Part shown: positions 7,840 through 16,238 of the stretch, in pieces
How positions within the stretch are numbered: the stretch's first letter is position 1
How the letters are laid out: each line of letters starts with the position of its first letter
NCBI GenBank assembly: GCA_030608565.1
Contig: JAUWDY010000016.1
Coordinates: 1-40,036 of the forward strand
Direction of reading: 5' to 3'
Origin: Candidatus Bathyarchaeota archaeon
GTDB lineage: Archaea > Thermoproteota > Bathyarchaeia > Bathyarchaeales > Bathyarchaeaceae
DNA: 40,036 bases
Program-made: the position numbers and the translations under genes
Notes under the pieces: generated by a model
The model's database searches: none
What the model saw: only the letters and a program-made list of their open reading frames with translations
What the model was told of the DNA's origin: nothing

Positions 7840-8900
7840 ATTTCGGCGTCCACAACCACTTGAAAAGTGTAAGGCGCGGTTGCTCGAACAAGTCGTGCAT
7901 ACAAGATTTTCTTAACGTTGCGACTGGTCTGCTTCATAGCTTCGATCAATCGAACCTTCGCGGTTTCCAAGGGTTCGGGCATGCTCGAAAATTCGTAATA
8001 ATGCACAATACCGCCTCTAGGCTTGAGGGTTTCGCAAGCCACATCTACGTATTCCATCGCCTTTTCAGGTAAGTTCATAATAACCCTATCTGCAACTCCG
8101 ATCAGTTTTTTCTTCACGATCTGCCTAATGTTGCCGAGAATTGGTGTAACGCTTTTTCCAACGTGGTTCGCCTCGATGTTTCTCTTCAAATAGTTCACGG
8201 CGTCAGGGTTCACGTCGACAGCGTATACTCGAACGTTCTTATGCCTCTTAGCGATTAGAATGGAGAATGGCCCAACTCCAGCGAACATGTCGATCACTGT
8301 TTCACCATCCTTGACCTGTGATGCAATTCGGTCGTGCTCATGAGAGAGCCTAGGTGAAAAATAGGCTTTTGCAAGGTCCACGTGATATACACATCCATAC
8401 TCCCTATGAACAGTTTCTGTTTTCCCTATACCCGCTATTGCATCAAATTCTCTCACACGATATACGCCCTCAACAGCACCAGATTTCGCTAAGACCGTAC
8501 GCACCTGTTTATGTGCCTTCAATATGGCTTCTCCAACAGTCGTTTTACGAGACTCGAGCTCTGGAGGAACCTCGATAACGGCTACGTCACCTACAAAGTC
8601 TATTGCATGCGGAAGACTCACCAGAAGATGGGGAGGCAACTTGTCTTCCAGCAAGTCAACAAGTTTGAGTGGACGTTTGGTGTGCTTAGGAAATTCATGT
8701 GTAGAAATTTTGAAGTTTGGAAGGCTCTTCTCAAACCTTTTGATATCAGCTGGAAGAGGTTTCCTAACTAACGGTATGAATAGGCGATCCTTTACTTGCT
8801 GAATCTTCAACTCCCGGTTTAGAAGGCCCAGTTTGCTGAGTAGGACTATTGCTTTTTCACCGAGAATCTTTGGAACTCTTAAGCAAGGTATTGCGGACAC
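7833..8900 (-). CDS. trm5: tRNA (guanine-N1)-methyltransferase, Trm5 family
   Basis: This SAM-dependent class I methyltransferase makes m1G37 next to the anticodon, which prevents frameshifting and is the first step to wyosine in archaea. The 355 aa show an N-terminal D1-like part (PCLRVPKILGEKAIVLLSKLGLL, contacting the tRNA elbow in known structures), the central REFDAIAGIGKTETVHREYGCVYHVDLAKAYFSPRLSHEHDRIA, SAM motif I VIDMFAGVGPFSILIAKR, and NLPEKAMEYVD, the NLPxx signature. The related aminocarboxypropyl-transferase Taw2/TYW2 shares the fold. The full D1 part and NLPE favour Trm5, but a Taw22-type dual enzyme cannot be excluded by eye. It is convergent with DUF371 (7-nt overlap) and has an AT-rich promoter near 8930. 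Confidence 0.88.
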   Translation of the reverse strand: MSAIPCLRVPKILGEKAIVLLSKLGLLNRELKIQQVKDRLFIPLVRKPLPADIKRFEKSLPNFKISTHEFPKHTKRPLKLVDLLEDKLPPHLLVSLPHAIDFVGDVAVIEVPPELESRKTTVGEAILKAHKQVRTVLAKSGAVEGVYRVREFDAIAGIGKTETVHREYGCVYHVDLAKAYFSPRLSHEHDRIASQVKDGETVIDMFAGVGPFSILIAKRHKNVRVYAVDVNPDAVNYLKRNIEANHVGKSVTPILGNIRQIVKKKLIGVADRVIMNLPEKAMEYVDVACETLKPRGGIVHYYEFSSMPEPLETAKVRLIEAMKQTSRNVKKILYARLVRATAPYTFQVVVDAEIQ

Positions 8901-8963
8901 GTTTAACCCTAAAAATATTCGGTGAAATCACATTTAAATTCATAAGCTGGTTAAATTAAGAAT

Positions 8964-9701
8964 TCAAGAGCGGATGCAAGTGGGTTCACTTAACATAATC
9001 TTCGCCAACAACACATTGAATAAACGCTTAGGCTTTCTTTTGCGACGTTTTTTAGCAGGCTTCGACCACTGAAACGTCCGCCCTGCCACAACTATACCGA
9101 TAATCAGGATGGATACCGCAGCCGCTCCTATGATTCCTATAAGTTCCAAAGGTAGTCCTGGTTGTGTTGTATCAGAGTCACCGTTCGGTTCACCGTTTTG
9201 CGGTTCTGAAAGCAAATAGTCTATCTCCGAAGTCAGTATTGATTCCTCTGTTACTCCTTCATGCCTATATCTCACATAACCTTCAGCATCAACGATGACT
9301 AGAGTCGGTACGCCTGACACGCTATATTTGGAAGCTATTTGAGTCCCGCCACAAGCCACAATCCAAGGAATATTGTATTTTTCGACAAAGTCGCTCCGAA
9401 GAGTCTCGGCGGTGTCTAAAGAACTGATACTTATGGACATTATGATGGCTTCGCTTGGCGCATATTTGTTATACACGCCTTTGAGATGCGGGATCGCATA
9501 AATGCAAGGGGGACAAGAAGGCTGTATCCTAAAGAGATCTATCAGAACCACTCTTCCTCGGTAGTCTAATAGAGAAAACTCTGTTCCATAGATGTCGGTT
9601 AATGTGAAATCGGGGGCTTCTGTTTTCCCAACCACTGGACCGACGCCTACTAACAATGCACTTGTTAACAACAGTAAAAGAACATTTACTTTAACCCGCA
9701 T
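8964..9701 (-). CDS. Membrane-anchored TlpA/ResA-like thioredoxin
   Basis: This 245-aa protein has an N-terminal signal or anchor (residues 5-24). A thioredoxin-like domain follows (about 28-165: APDFTLTDIYGTEFSLLDYRGRVVLIDLF) with redox Cys63 and Cys66 in the CPPC motif of PSCPPCIYAIP, then VSGVPTLVIVDAEGYV with the cis-Pro. A Pro/Gly/Asp-rich linker leads to a C-terminal TM (about 188-210) and a very basic cytoplasmic tail. The catalytic domain should face outside. It is co-oriented with the polyferredoxin upstream (46-nt gap), suggesting that electrons pass from the Fe-S membrane protein to extracytoplasmic disulfide chemistry. Confidence 0.82.
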   Translation of the reverse strand: MRVKVNVLLLLLTSALLVGVGPVVGKTEAPDFTLTDIYGTEFSLLDYRGRVVLIDLFRIQPSCPPCIYAIPHLKGVYNKYAPSEAIIMSISISSLDTAETLRSDFVEKYNIPWIVACGGTQIASKYSVSGVPTLVIVDAEGYVRYRHEGVTEESILTSEIDYLLSEPQNGEPNGDSDTTQPGLPLELIGIIGAAAVSILIIGIVVAGRTFQWSKPAKKRRKRKPKRLFNVLLAKIMLSEPTCIRS

Positions 9702-9747
9702 ATCACATCAACTAAAGTCTCTTGAAATACGTCTAATAAGGCTTATT

Positions 9748-10512
9748 TCATCTCCTGACATGCATTTTCAAAGCATCGGTTGAGCAAACCTCAACGCATC
9801 TACCACACATAATGCAATCGCTTGATACCCCGATGTCCTCTACTTTCTCTAGCCCCATAGGACATACATCTAAGCATTTTAGGCAGTTAGTGCATTTTTC
9901 GGAATCAAGAGATATAGTCATAATGGATATTCTGTTGAAGATACCCACTGTACCTAATGGACATAAGTAGCGACACCAAAATCTTGAAAAAAGCAAAACT
10001 GAAAGAATTGTTAGAATCAGAGTTATGATATGAACGTTAAAATAAAAGGTCCATTTCCACCCTGAGTAGTAGAAGGGCGCTGGTAAGGCAGCGAAGAGGC
10101 TTCCAGCGGGACAAAACTTGCAAAAGACTGTGTCAAAAGTAAACCAAGCTAAACCCACCACAAGTGCCAACATGATGAATTTAGAATATGTGAAAGACCG
10201 TAGCTTCCTTTTCTTTTTGCTTAAAACAGCTAGCAGGTCTTGGAAGGCTCCGAAGGGGCAAGCCCAACCACAGAAGGCTCTGCCAAAAATGGCACCGTAG
10301 ACGCCTAAGATGCCTAGAAGGTAGAGGGGACAGATTCGAAGAATTGTAAAGTTTTGTAGTGCTCCTATCGGGCATGCGCCCCACGCCAATGGGCAGCCAT
10401 AACAGTAGAGAAAAGGGTAAACGCTTCCTGTTTTAAGCGCATAATTGACACCTAGGTTCGATATGAAGAAAGAGATAGCCTGTGTTGTACGGCGTAGGCG
10501 CTCTAGATTCAT
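9748..10512 (-). CDS. NapH/CcoG-type membrane polyferredoxin
   Basis: This 254-aa protein has about four to five membrane helices and Cys-rich loops of the NapH/RdxA type: CYGCPLAWGACPIG near residues 37-50, then GRAFCGWACPFGAFQD near 78-92, and CRYLCPLGTVG later. The C-terminus carries two [4Fe-4S] ferredoxin motifs, CTNCLKCLDVCPMGL and CIMCGRCVEVCSTDAL. Such proteins move electrons across or along the membrane. It is followed by the TlpA-like thioredoxin on the same strand, a likely two-gene operon for maintaining extracytoplasmic thiol redox state (inference). Confidence 0.82.
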   Translation of the reverse strand: MNLERLRRTTQAISFFISNLGVNYALKTGSVYPFLYCYGCPLAWGACPIGALQNFTILRICPLYLLGILGVYGAIFGRAFCGWACPFGAFQDLLAVLSKKKRKLRSFTYSKFIMLALVVGLAWFTFDTVFCKFCPAGSLFAALPAPFYYSGWKWTFYFNVHIITLILTILSVLLFSRFWCRYLCPLGTVGIFNRISIMTISLDSEKCTNCLKCLDVCPMGLEKVEDIGVSSDCIMCGRCVEVCSTDALKMHVRR

Positions 10513-10790
10513 GATAACTCTTCACTATCCTAGGCCAATACAGGAGCGACAGACAACGCGAACAAACTCCCACATCACCAATTCATATTGACCTTCTAAA
10601 ACTCCGAAGATAAGCGAGAGAAAGGAAAAAATCAGAAGAAAGGCTTGTTTGTGCACTAATTTCAACTGGCGCATACACCCCTTCGCTCAGTAGAATAGTA
10701 ATTATCTTGCGTTGATTTATGCTTTAAACTTTCTTTCAATATTTGCCACTGTTCTCGACTATTTCAAAAAATTCCTAGAATACGATTTGG

Positions 10791-10864
10791 CGGGCCCGGC
10801 GGGAATTGAACCCACGACCTACGGATTAAGAGTCCGCCGCTCTGCCTTGCTGAGCTACGGGCCC
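10791..10864 (-). tRNA. tRNA-Lys (CTT)
   Basis: Minus-strand acceptor GGGCCCG pairs with CGGGCCC and the discriminator is G. The D-arm is GCTC/GAGC. The anticodon loop CTCTTAA is closed by GCGGA/TCCGT, giving anticodon CTT. The T-arm is GTGGG TTCAATT CCCGC. There is no intron and no encoded CCA. Confidence 0.95.
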
Positions 10865-10929
10865 GCACCTACGTCTTTTTGATTTGTGTATGGTTACCCT
10901 AATATCTTTCGTTGTCACAGTAACGTAAA

Positions 10930-11754
10930 TTGGCTAGAGAGTTGAACAAATTGGGCGAGCTTATCTTCGTTGGCTTAGGTCTGTGTGATGAGAAGGACAT
11001 TTCGCTTCGTGGAGTTGAAGAGATAAAAGAGGCAGACGCTGTTTTTGCAGAACTCTACACCAGTCTAATGCCTAGATTGTCTGTTCAAAGGCTTGAAAAG
11101 CTCGTTGGAAAAAAGGTTTCAATTGTTTCGAGGCGAGTTTTGGAGGAAGAAGAGGGAGGAGTGATTTTGCAGCAGGCAAAGAAGGGAAAAACGGTTTTGC
11201 TGGTTCCGGGGGACCCTCTAATCGCAACGACCCATGTAGACTTGCGAATTCGCGCGGAAGAGCAGGGAATAAAGACCCGCATCATACATGGAGCATCTAT
11301 CATTTCAGCGGTCATCGGCTTGTCAGGCTTACAAAACTACAAGTATGGAAGAAGCGTGACCATACCGTTTCCTGAAAATGGGTTCATTTCTGAAACTCCT
11401 TACAGAGTAATCGGTGAAAACAGAAAGATGGGACTTCACACACTATGTTTCCTTGACATCAGAGCGGATGAGAAGAGGTACATGACCGTGAAGGATGGGT
11501 TAGAGACACTTTTGGCTATGGAAAAGCGAAAACGAATTCAAGTGATCGCACAAGAAACGTTGGTCGTAGGTATCGCAAGAGCAGGTTCAAAGACACCCAT
11601 AGTCAAAGCAGACTATGTAGAAAACATGACAAACTACGACTTTGGCGCTCCTCCTCACATCCTCGTTTTTCCAGACAAGCTTCACTTTATGGAGGCCGAA
11701 GCACTCATTACACTCGCAGGGGCGCCTGAAAAGATAAGGGAGAGAGTTCAATGA
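10930..11754 (+). CDS. dphB: Diphthine synthase
   Basis: This enzyme uses SAM to methylate the modified His of elongation factor 2, an intermediate of diphthamide biosynthesis. The 274 aa have the tetrapyrrole-methylase-type fold seen in the family: GELIFVGLGLCDEKDISLRGVEEIKEADAVFAELYTS at the N-terminus, LLVPGDPLIATTHVDL, and GASIISAVIGLSGLQNYKYGRSVTIPF. The TTG at 10930 gives the longest form. TTG 10951, just before GELIFVGLGL and 9 nt after GAGAG, fits the family start better. It is first in an operon with DUF357 and ribL and shares ATGA with DUF357. Confidence 0.95.
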   Translation: MARELNKLGELIFVGLGLCDEKDISLRGVEEIKEADAVFAELYTSLMPRLSVQRLEKLVGKKVSIVSRRVLEEEEGGVILQQAKKGKTVLLVPGDPLIATTHVDLRIRAEEQGIKTRIIHGASIISAVIGLSGLQNYKYGRSVTIPFPENGFISETPYRVIGENRKMGLHTLCFLDIRADEKRYMTVKDGLETLLAMEKRKRIQVIAQETLVVGIARAGSKTPIVKADYVENMTNYDFGAPPHILVFPDKLHFMEAEALITLAGAPEKIRERVQ

Positions 11755-12020
11755 CGTTAGAGAAACTGGTGTCAAAATATATTCAAAACAGTGAGCGAGT
11801 GTTCACTGAAATAAAAATTACACAAGACTCAACGCAAGTTGATGGAGAAAAAGCTAAAAGTGTCGTTGAAACTGCTAAGCATTATTTAGAAGACGCTAAA
11901 TATTATCAGAAGAGGAACAGGCTGGAAACCAGCTTGGCGTCAGTTGCCTATTGCGAAGGACTACTAGACGCTTTAAGACTCCTAGGAATCGCAGAATTTT
12001 CATGGAGAGGAAAGAAATGA
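11751..12020 (+). CDS. DUF357 family protein
   Basis: This is an 89-aa all-helical protein. The signature is the second half: AKSVVETAKHYLEDAKYYQKRNRLETSLASVAYCEGLLDALRLLG, typical of archaeal DUF357. Function is unknown. Its ATG overlaps the dphB stop (ATGA), and its own stop overlaps the ribL start in the same way, so the three genes are probably translationally coupled. Confidence 0.85.
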   Translation: MTLEKLVSKYIQNSERVFTEIKITQDSTQVDGEKAKSVVETAKHYLEDAKYYQKRNRLETSLASVAYCEGLLDALRLLGIAEFSWRGKK

Positions 12021-12469
12021 AAAAGCAAAAGGTTGTCCTAGCCTCAGGCACCTTTGATCTACTACATTATGGACATGTGAAATATCTTGAAGAAGCAAAG
12101 AAAATAGGCGGAAAAAACGCGGAGCTAATCGTCATCGTGGCTCGAGATAGCACAGTCAAAAAAAGAAGGGGAAGAAAAACAGTGATGCCAGAAGACCAGC
12201 GAAGATCACTTGTTGAAGCATTGAAAGTCGTAGATGAGGCAATTCTGGGCTGTGAAGATTTTGACATGATCAAGGTGGTGAAAAAAACGAAACCTGACAT
12301 AATCGCTGTAGGACATGATCAAAGCGACATAGAAAAGGAAGTACGAAAAGCATTATTAAAAAAGGGAATCCCTATTCAAGTTGTGAGAGTTGGAAGGTTT
12401 GGAAAGGATGAACTGAATAGTTCTTCAAAAATTAAAAGGAAAATTATCGAGTCCTCTGAAAAGAAATAG
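12017..12469 (+). CDS. ribL: Archaeal FAD synthase (FMN adenylyltransferase)
   Basis: This 150-aa nucleotidyltransferase makes FAD from FMN. It has the HxGH-type motif LHYGH (His17, His20) in VVLASGTFDLLHYGHVKYLEEAKK, then VARDSTVKKRRGRKTVMPEDQR and a C-terminal KIKRKI region in place of the ISSTR-type motif. It is distinct from bacterial RibF and typical of the archaeal RibL family; related cytidylyltransferases are the main alternative. The start is the ATG at 12017, which shares ATGA with the DUF357 stop and follows GGAGAGGAAAGAA. Upstream in-frame ATGs at 11951 and 12002 lie inside DUF357. It faces rbkR, so both steps from riboflavin to FAD sit side by side. Confidence 0.87.
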   Translation: MKKQKVVLASGTFDLLHYGHVKYLEEAKKIGGKNAELIVIVARDSTVKKRRGRKTVMPEDQRRSLVEALKVVDEAILGCEDFDMIKVVKKTKPDIIAVGHDQSDIEKEVRKALLKKGIPIQVVRVGRFGKDELNSSSKIKRKIIESSEKK

Positions 12470-12470
12470 T

Positions 12471-12478
12471 AAAAAAAA
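12471..12478 (-). terminator. Oligo-T terminator of rbkR
   Basis: A run of eight A on the + strand (T8 in the rbkR transcript) lies about 20 nt past its stop codon, in the convergent gap with ribL. Confidence 0.45.
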
Positions 12479-12498
12479 GAAAGTTATCTCTAATCTGG

Positions 12499-13200
12499 TT
12501 ACGGTAGGATGAGAACTTCTACTTTCACTTTGTGCCCGTCTTTCAGTTTCAGTTGGCTACGTAGGTATGTAGGAGCAATGATTTCTAGCACAGAAGAGTT
12601 GTAGTGGCTTCGTAATGCGAATATGACTGCACCTTTCATCTTGTTGTTGATCACGACAGGGTAACATTTTACATTACCAAAGGTTCTAGACTCGTCTTTG
12701 AACCCTTCAATTTCTATTCCTGGATACGTTTCAAGCTCCGACCGTGCTTTTTTATCGTATTCGCTGGTAAGTTTGAGGTTGAGGGTTCCAGGGTACGGGT
12801 CAAACCCGAGTTTTTCCATGAACTGCTTACGGTATTCGTCACGTGTCACGTAGTACGCACCTTCGCCCAATCCTGTGAACAGCACTCCTTCCAAGGTGAC
12901 TGATGGAGGGTACGCCGCTTCCATTATTAAACGCAAGTTAGAGTACAGTTTCTTCAGTTCAGCCACACCAGTTTCTGTTATTTTGATAAGACAACCTTCT
13001 GGAGTAATAGTTCTCTTAATCCACGCTTTCTTGTCCAATTCAATGAGGTTACGGGAGGCGGTTTGTTGAGAAACCCCCATTTTTTCCGATAGATACTCTG
13101 TGGAGACCTTTATGGTTCGGCTACGTGCGCCCATCTCTGCCAGCTTGTATAGTGTAAAAAAATGTTTCCACTCCCGCGCATCAACGTTAAAGGAGCTCAT
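12499..13200 (-). CDS. rbkR: CTP-dependent riboflavin kinase / transcriptional regulator
   Basis: This 233-aa protein has two parts. Residues about 10-90 are a MarR-like winged helix (LYKLAEMGARSRTIKVSTEYLSEKMGVSQQTASRNLIELDKKAWIKRTITPEGCLIKITETG). Residues about 97-232 are the archaeal riboflavin kinase barrel (DUF120): LEGVLFTGLGEGAYYVTRDEYRKQF, LGFDPYPGTLNLKL, CYPVVINNKMKGAVIFALRSHY and IIAPTYLRSQLKLKDGHKVKVEV. The kinase makes FMN with CTP. Characterised HTH-fused RbkR proteins bind riboflavin-gene promoters and respond to FMN. No other riboflavin synthesis gene is in the window, so its regulon lies elsewhere. It is convergent with ribL. Confidence 0.92.
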   Translation of the reverse strand: MSSFNVDAREWKHFFTLYKLAEMGARSRTIKVSTEYLSEKMGVSQQTASRNLIELDKKAWIKRTITPEGCLIKITETGVAELKKLYSNLRLIMEAAYPPSVTLEGVLFTGLGEGAYYVTRDEYRKQFMEKLGFDPYPGTLNLKLTSEYDKKARSELETYPGIEIEGFKDESRTFGNVKCYPVVINNKMKGAVIFALRSHYNSSVLEIIAPTYLRSQLKLKDGHKVKVEVLILP

Positions 13201-13235
13201 TTGAACCGCCTTATTTGAGAAAAGGACAAACTATC

Positions 13236-13243
13236 TATTTAAA
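13236..13243 (-). promoter_or_regulatory. TATA box of rbkR
   Basis: TTTAAATA on the minus strand lies about 36-43 nt before the rbkR ATG, with an A/T-rich spacer. This implies a 5' leader of roughly 10 nt. I could not point to a clear operator palindrome beside it. Confidence 0.45.
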
Positions 13244-13272
13244 GAACTCGAAGTTGGTGGAAACTCAATACC

Positions 13273-13896
13273 TCAAAGAGCTGAAACAAGGAAGGCAATT
13301 CCGAAATAGATCAGAACAACTCCGAAAAACGCCATAATAGCCCTATACCATCTGGCACCTATCATATTTACGCCCACACGCGCAAAATGAGCAACAGCAG
13401 TAAGCCAAGCATAATCCATCCACACATGACAAACATACATGAATAAAACGCCGAGCAACCCCAAAAATGTCAAAGAAACATCAATCAGCTTCAAACCCAC
13501 GGTGAACCACCAAACGATGAAGAAGGGATTCAAACCCGTGAACCCCAGCCCTATAAGTATAGGATTCTGAAACATTATTCCACGAGACTTGGGCGCACCA
13601 AATCTTGAAGTGAGGTAGCCATGAATCTGCATGACGCCGAAAACTATCAGAGCTAGTCCTCCTATAACTCCTGTTAGAAGCTTGACAGCTGGCTCACTTA
13701 CTATGGTGCTGAGTCCGAGGGCTAATAGAATCACTAGAGGAAACTCAAACAAGGTGTGCCCGACAGCAAATGCCAGACCGCCCTTAGCTCCCGACTTGGT
13801 ACCGTGAGAGATGACAGTGAAAAACAGTGGACCTAGAGCTAAGGCTCCGGAAGCAGTAACTAAGACAATAGTGACAACGAAGCTCAGTACATCCAT
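13273..13896 (-). CDS. LysE-family transporter
   Basis: This 207-aa integral membrane protein has about six hydrophobic segments. LysE-type features are the N-terminal VVTIVLVTASGALALGPLFFTVISHGTKSGAKGGLAFAVGHTLFEFPLVILLALGL (the G-P and G-GHT-E pattern) and the central MFQNPILIGLGFTGLNPFFIVWWFTVGLKL (the LNPFFIVWW block). LysE/RhtB proteins export amino acids or related solutes, but the substrate here cannot be read from sequence. It lies between rbkR and adk on the same strand, with gaps of about 55-70 nt. Confidence 0.85.
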   Translation of the reverse strand: MDVLSFVVTIVLVTASGALALGPLFFTVISHGTKSGAKGGLAFAVGHTLFEFPLVILLALGLSTIVSEPAVKLLTGVIGGLALIVFGVMQIHGYLTSRFGAPKSRGIMFQNPILIGLGFTGLNPFFIVWWFTVGLKLIDVSLTFLGLLGVLFMYVCHVWMDYAWLTAVAHFARVGVNMIGARWYRAIMAFFGVVLIYFGIAFLVSAL

Positions 13897-13950
13897 AAGG
13901 CTATAGGGCTCCGTCTAGGTAAAAACTAAATGCTTTGTGGATTGGAGTTG

Positions 13951-14619
13951 TTAATCGCTACGGGATGTTCTTGTCAGATTTAGTTTTTTCAGTTCTTTCA
14001 TAATCTGTTCTATTGCCTCTTCGGGGGGCATATCTATGTCGTTGCATGTTACGTTTATGAAAGGTACTTTACTTTCGTAATATTCCATCAGAGGTCGGGT
14101 TTGTTTTTCGAAAACTTGGAATCTTTCTTTTATGACTGGTATGGTGTCGTCTTTGCGTTGGATTAATGGCCCACCGCATTTGTCGCAGATTCCTTCTTTT
14201 TCAGGCTTCAAAGCCCTAAGATTGTATATTGCTCCGCAGCTTTTGCAGGTTCTTCTGTTCGAAAGCCTTTCGATGATAATTTGTTTAGGAACTAACAGCT
14301 TGATGATCACATCAATTTTGACGGCTTTTTCCAGGGTTTTTGCCTGTTCGACCGTTCGTGGGAAACCGTCTAGAATAAAGCCTTTTTCGCAATCTGGCTT
14401 GGCGATTCTGTTTCTCACTGCTTTTATGACCGTTTCATCTGGCACGAGTTGACCGGTGTCCAAGTATTTTTTGATCCTTTTGCCTAGTTCGGTTCCTTGT
14501 TTAACGGCTTCGCGGAAAATGTCTCCGGTAGAGATTGTGGCTATGTTAAGTTCCGACTTTAGTCTGGAAGCGTATGTACCTTTACCTGAGCCTGGCGGTC
14601 CAAATATCACAAGCTTCAT
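13951..14619 (-). CDS. adk: Adenylate kinase with zinc lid
   Basis: It interconverts ATP+AMP and 2 ADP. The 222 aa are a bacterial-type long adenylate kinase: P-loop GPPGSGKGTYASRL (residues 7-20), ATISTGDIFREAV, LDGFPRTVEQA, and a LID with four Cys (CKSCGAIYNLRA... CDKCGGPLIQRKDD), as in zinc-containing enzymes. IKERFQVFEKQTRPLMEYYES follows. Many archaea instead use the short AdkA type, so this long Zn-lid form is worth noting; both types occur in archaea. A TGCATGCA-type palindrome lies about 75 nt upstream. Confidence 0.96.
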   Translation of the reverse strand: MKLVIFGPPGSGKGTYASRLKSELNIATISTGDIFREAVKQGTELGKRIKKYLDTGQLVPDETVIKAVRNRIAKPDCEKGFILDGFPRTVEQAKTLEKAVKIDVIIKLLVPKQIIIERLSNRRTCKSCGAIYNLRALKPEKEGICDKCGGPLIQRKDDTIPVIKERFQVFEKQTRPLMEYYESKVPFINVTCNDIDMPPEEAIEQIMKELKKLNLTRTSRSD

Positions 14620-14691
14620 TTTGTCATGTCCCGCTGTTTAGGAGACAGTTTACTTGTGAATATCAACTATTTAATATTAAGCAAACGCTTT

Positions 14692-14705
14692 TGCATGCAT
14701 GCATG
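14692..14705. repeat. TGCATGCA-type intergenic palindrome, copy 1
   Basis: TGCATGCATGCATG lies in the gap between the end of the pmbA-like gene and the start of adk. It is the only copy outside the 21-28 kb island. Confidence 0.5.
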
Positions 14706-14836
14706 TGCGCGTAAACAGAAAAAGAGGGAAGTTAGGTGTTTTGTGTTTTTGTCTTTTTCAGCAAAAGCTATGTTATCAAAAATTGAAGTCACTCTCGTTC
14801 ATCAGTGTCTTTTCTAATAACAATCTTAGAAGAGTA

Positions 14837-16234
14837 TCAAGTACCGATCACTTTTACTTCTTCAACACGAAGTGATGGCACTACTGCATTTGTGAACTGT
14901 TTGGAATCTTTGCCTATCCCTGAGATTTGTTTAAACCAGTCGAAAGCAACGCCGGAAACCATTGCGTTCTTTATCGGGTATTGTACCTCTCCGTTTTGGA
15001 TAAAGAATGCGCGGGAAAGTTGCGCACTTATCATTCCAGAGCCTGCTTGTGGGAAGCCAGCCATAGATTCAATTAAGAGGCCTTTCTGTACTTCGGATAT
15101 AAGCTCTTCTTTCGTCTTATTTCCCGGCTGGATTACTAAATTTGATGGATAAATTTCCGGTTTTGCTCTGTAACCATTGCCTATTATCATTCGAATCATG
15201 TCGAATCCACCAGGAAAACGTGACGCGTTGCCTGTGTTATTTGTTTTTAGGGCATTTGAAGAAGTAGCATTATGGAGAAAACTCTCAAGTTTTCCTTTTT
15301 CTATGAGAACGGTGTTTTGGGAAGAACAGCCTTCATCGTCGAAACTTCGGGAAGAAAATCCTTTTTCGAGAACAGCGTTGTCGGTTATTGTCATGTTCTC
15401 AGACGCCACCTTTTGCCCGAGTTTTCGGGTCCAAGCAGACCGTCCAGCAACTACGGTTTCGCCTTTCAAAGCGTCAACCAGCACATGAACCGGTTGATAT
15501 GAAACTGCCTCTGGCCCGAAAATCACGGTACCCTGAAAACTTTTTAGAGGTCGCGGTTTGAATAATTCGATGACTAGTTTTCCAACATTTTCTCCAACTT
15601 TTTCTGGTTCTAGATCCGCTGTGCGGTTAAACATGGAGTCATAGCAACTACCTGTTACCTCACCATTTTGTTTACCGCTTCCTACAAGGTAAATTACGGC
15701 TTTGGTTTCTCGTTCTTCAAAGTCTACGCCCAATGTGTTTATAATTCCTCTCCATCCAGATCCGAAAAGTATACGCCCGCCCTTTGCTATAACCCGCTTA
15801 TCAAAGCCTTCAGCAACAGTTATCGCTCTTTTCGCAACATCGACTGCTTCTTCCACAGTTATTTCAACAACCTGAGAATCAAACAATCCCTTCACTTTCG
15901 GCGGTTGCCTCACCTCTGGAAGAGTAAAGTCTGGCACTTCAGAGCTCACTTTAGCAATAGCAAACGCTTTTTCCCCAGCCTCTAAAACGGCTTTTTCACT
16001 TAGAGTGTTGGTGCAGGCAAACCCTACCTTATTCCCTGCAAAAACAACTCGAAAACCGACGCCAGAATCATCTACCCTGTTTTGGGTTAGAATTTCAGAA
16101 TTTCTAACCGTGACCTCGGTTGTCTGGGTGCTTGTGAAAAATGCTTCTGCATGTATTATGTCCTTCTTTTCAAGTAACCTAATGGTTTTATGAACCAGAC
16201 TGCTCAAAGAATGCCAGTTTGCATCCAAACTCAT
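14837..16234 (-). CDS. pmbA: PmbA/TldE-family metalloprotease subunit
   Basis: This is the non-catalytic partner of the TldD/TldE heterodimer that degrades unfolded peptides and, in bacteria, matures microcin B17 and the CcdA antitoxin. The protein of about 465 aa starts MSLDANWHSLSSLVHKTIRLLEKKD and shows VTVRNSEILTQNRVDDSGVGFRVVFAGNKVGFACTN, PEAVSYQPVHVLVDALKGETVVAGRSAW and SRSFDDEGCSSQNTVLIEKG, all typical of PmbA, and lacks the HExxxH of TldD. The start at 16234 is chosen because GGGAGG precedes it and it follows the tldD stop by 4 nt; the frame is open further upstream inside tldD. Confidence 0.9.
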   Translation of the reverse strand: MSLDANWHSLSSLVHKTIRLLEKKDIIHAEAFFTSTQTTEVTVRNSEILTQNRVDDSGVGFRVVFAGNKVGFACTNTLSEKAVLEAGEKAFAIAKVSSEVPDFTLPEVRQPPKVKGLFDSQVVEITVEEAVDVAKRAITVAEGFDKRVIAKGGRILFGSGWRGIINTLGVDFEERETKAVIYLVGSGKQNGEVTGSCYDSMFNRTADLEPEKVGENVGKLVIELFKPRPLKSFQGTVIFGPEAVSYQPVHVLVDALKGETVVAGRSAWTRKLGQKVASENMTITDNAVLEKGFSSRSFDDEGCSSQNTVLIEKGKLESFLHNATSSNALKTNNTGNASRFPGGFDMIRMIIGNGYRAKPEIYPSNLVIQPGNKTKEELISEVQKGLLIESMAGFPQAGSGMISAQLSRAFFIQNGEVQYPIKNAMVSGVAFDWFKQISGIGKDSKQFTNAVVPSLRVEEVKVIGT

Positions 16235-16238
16235 TTTA

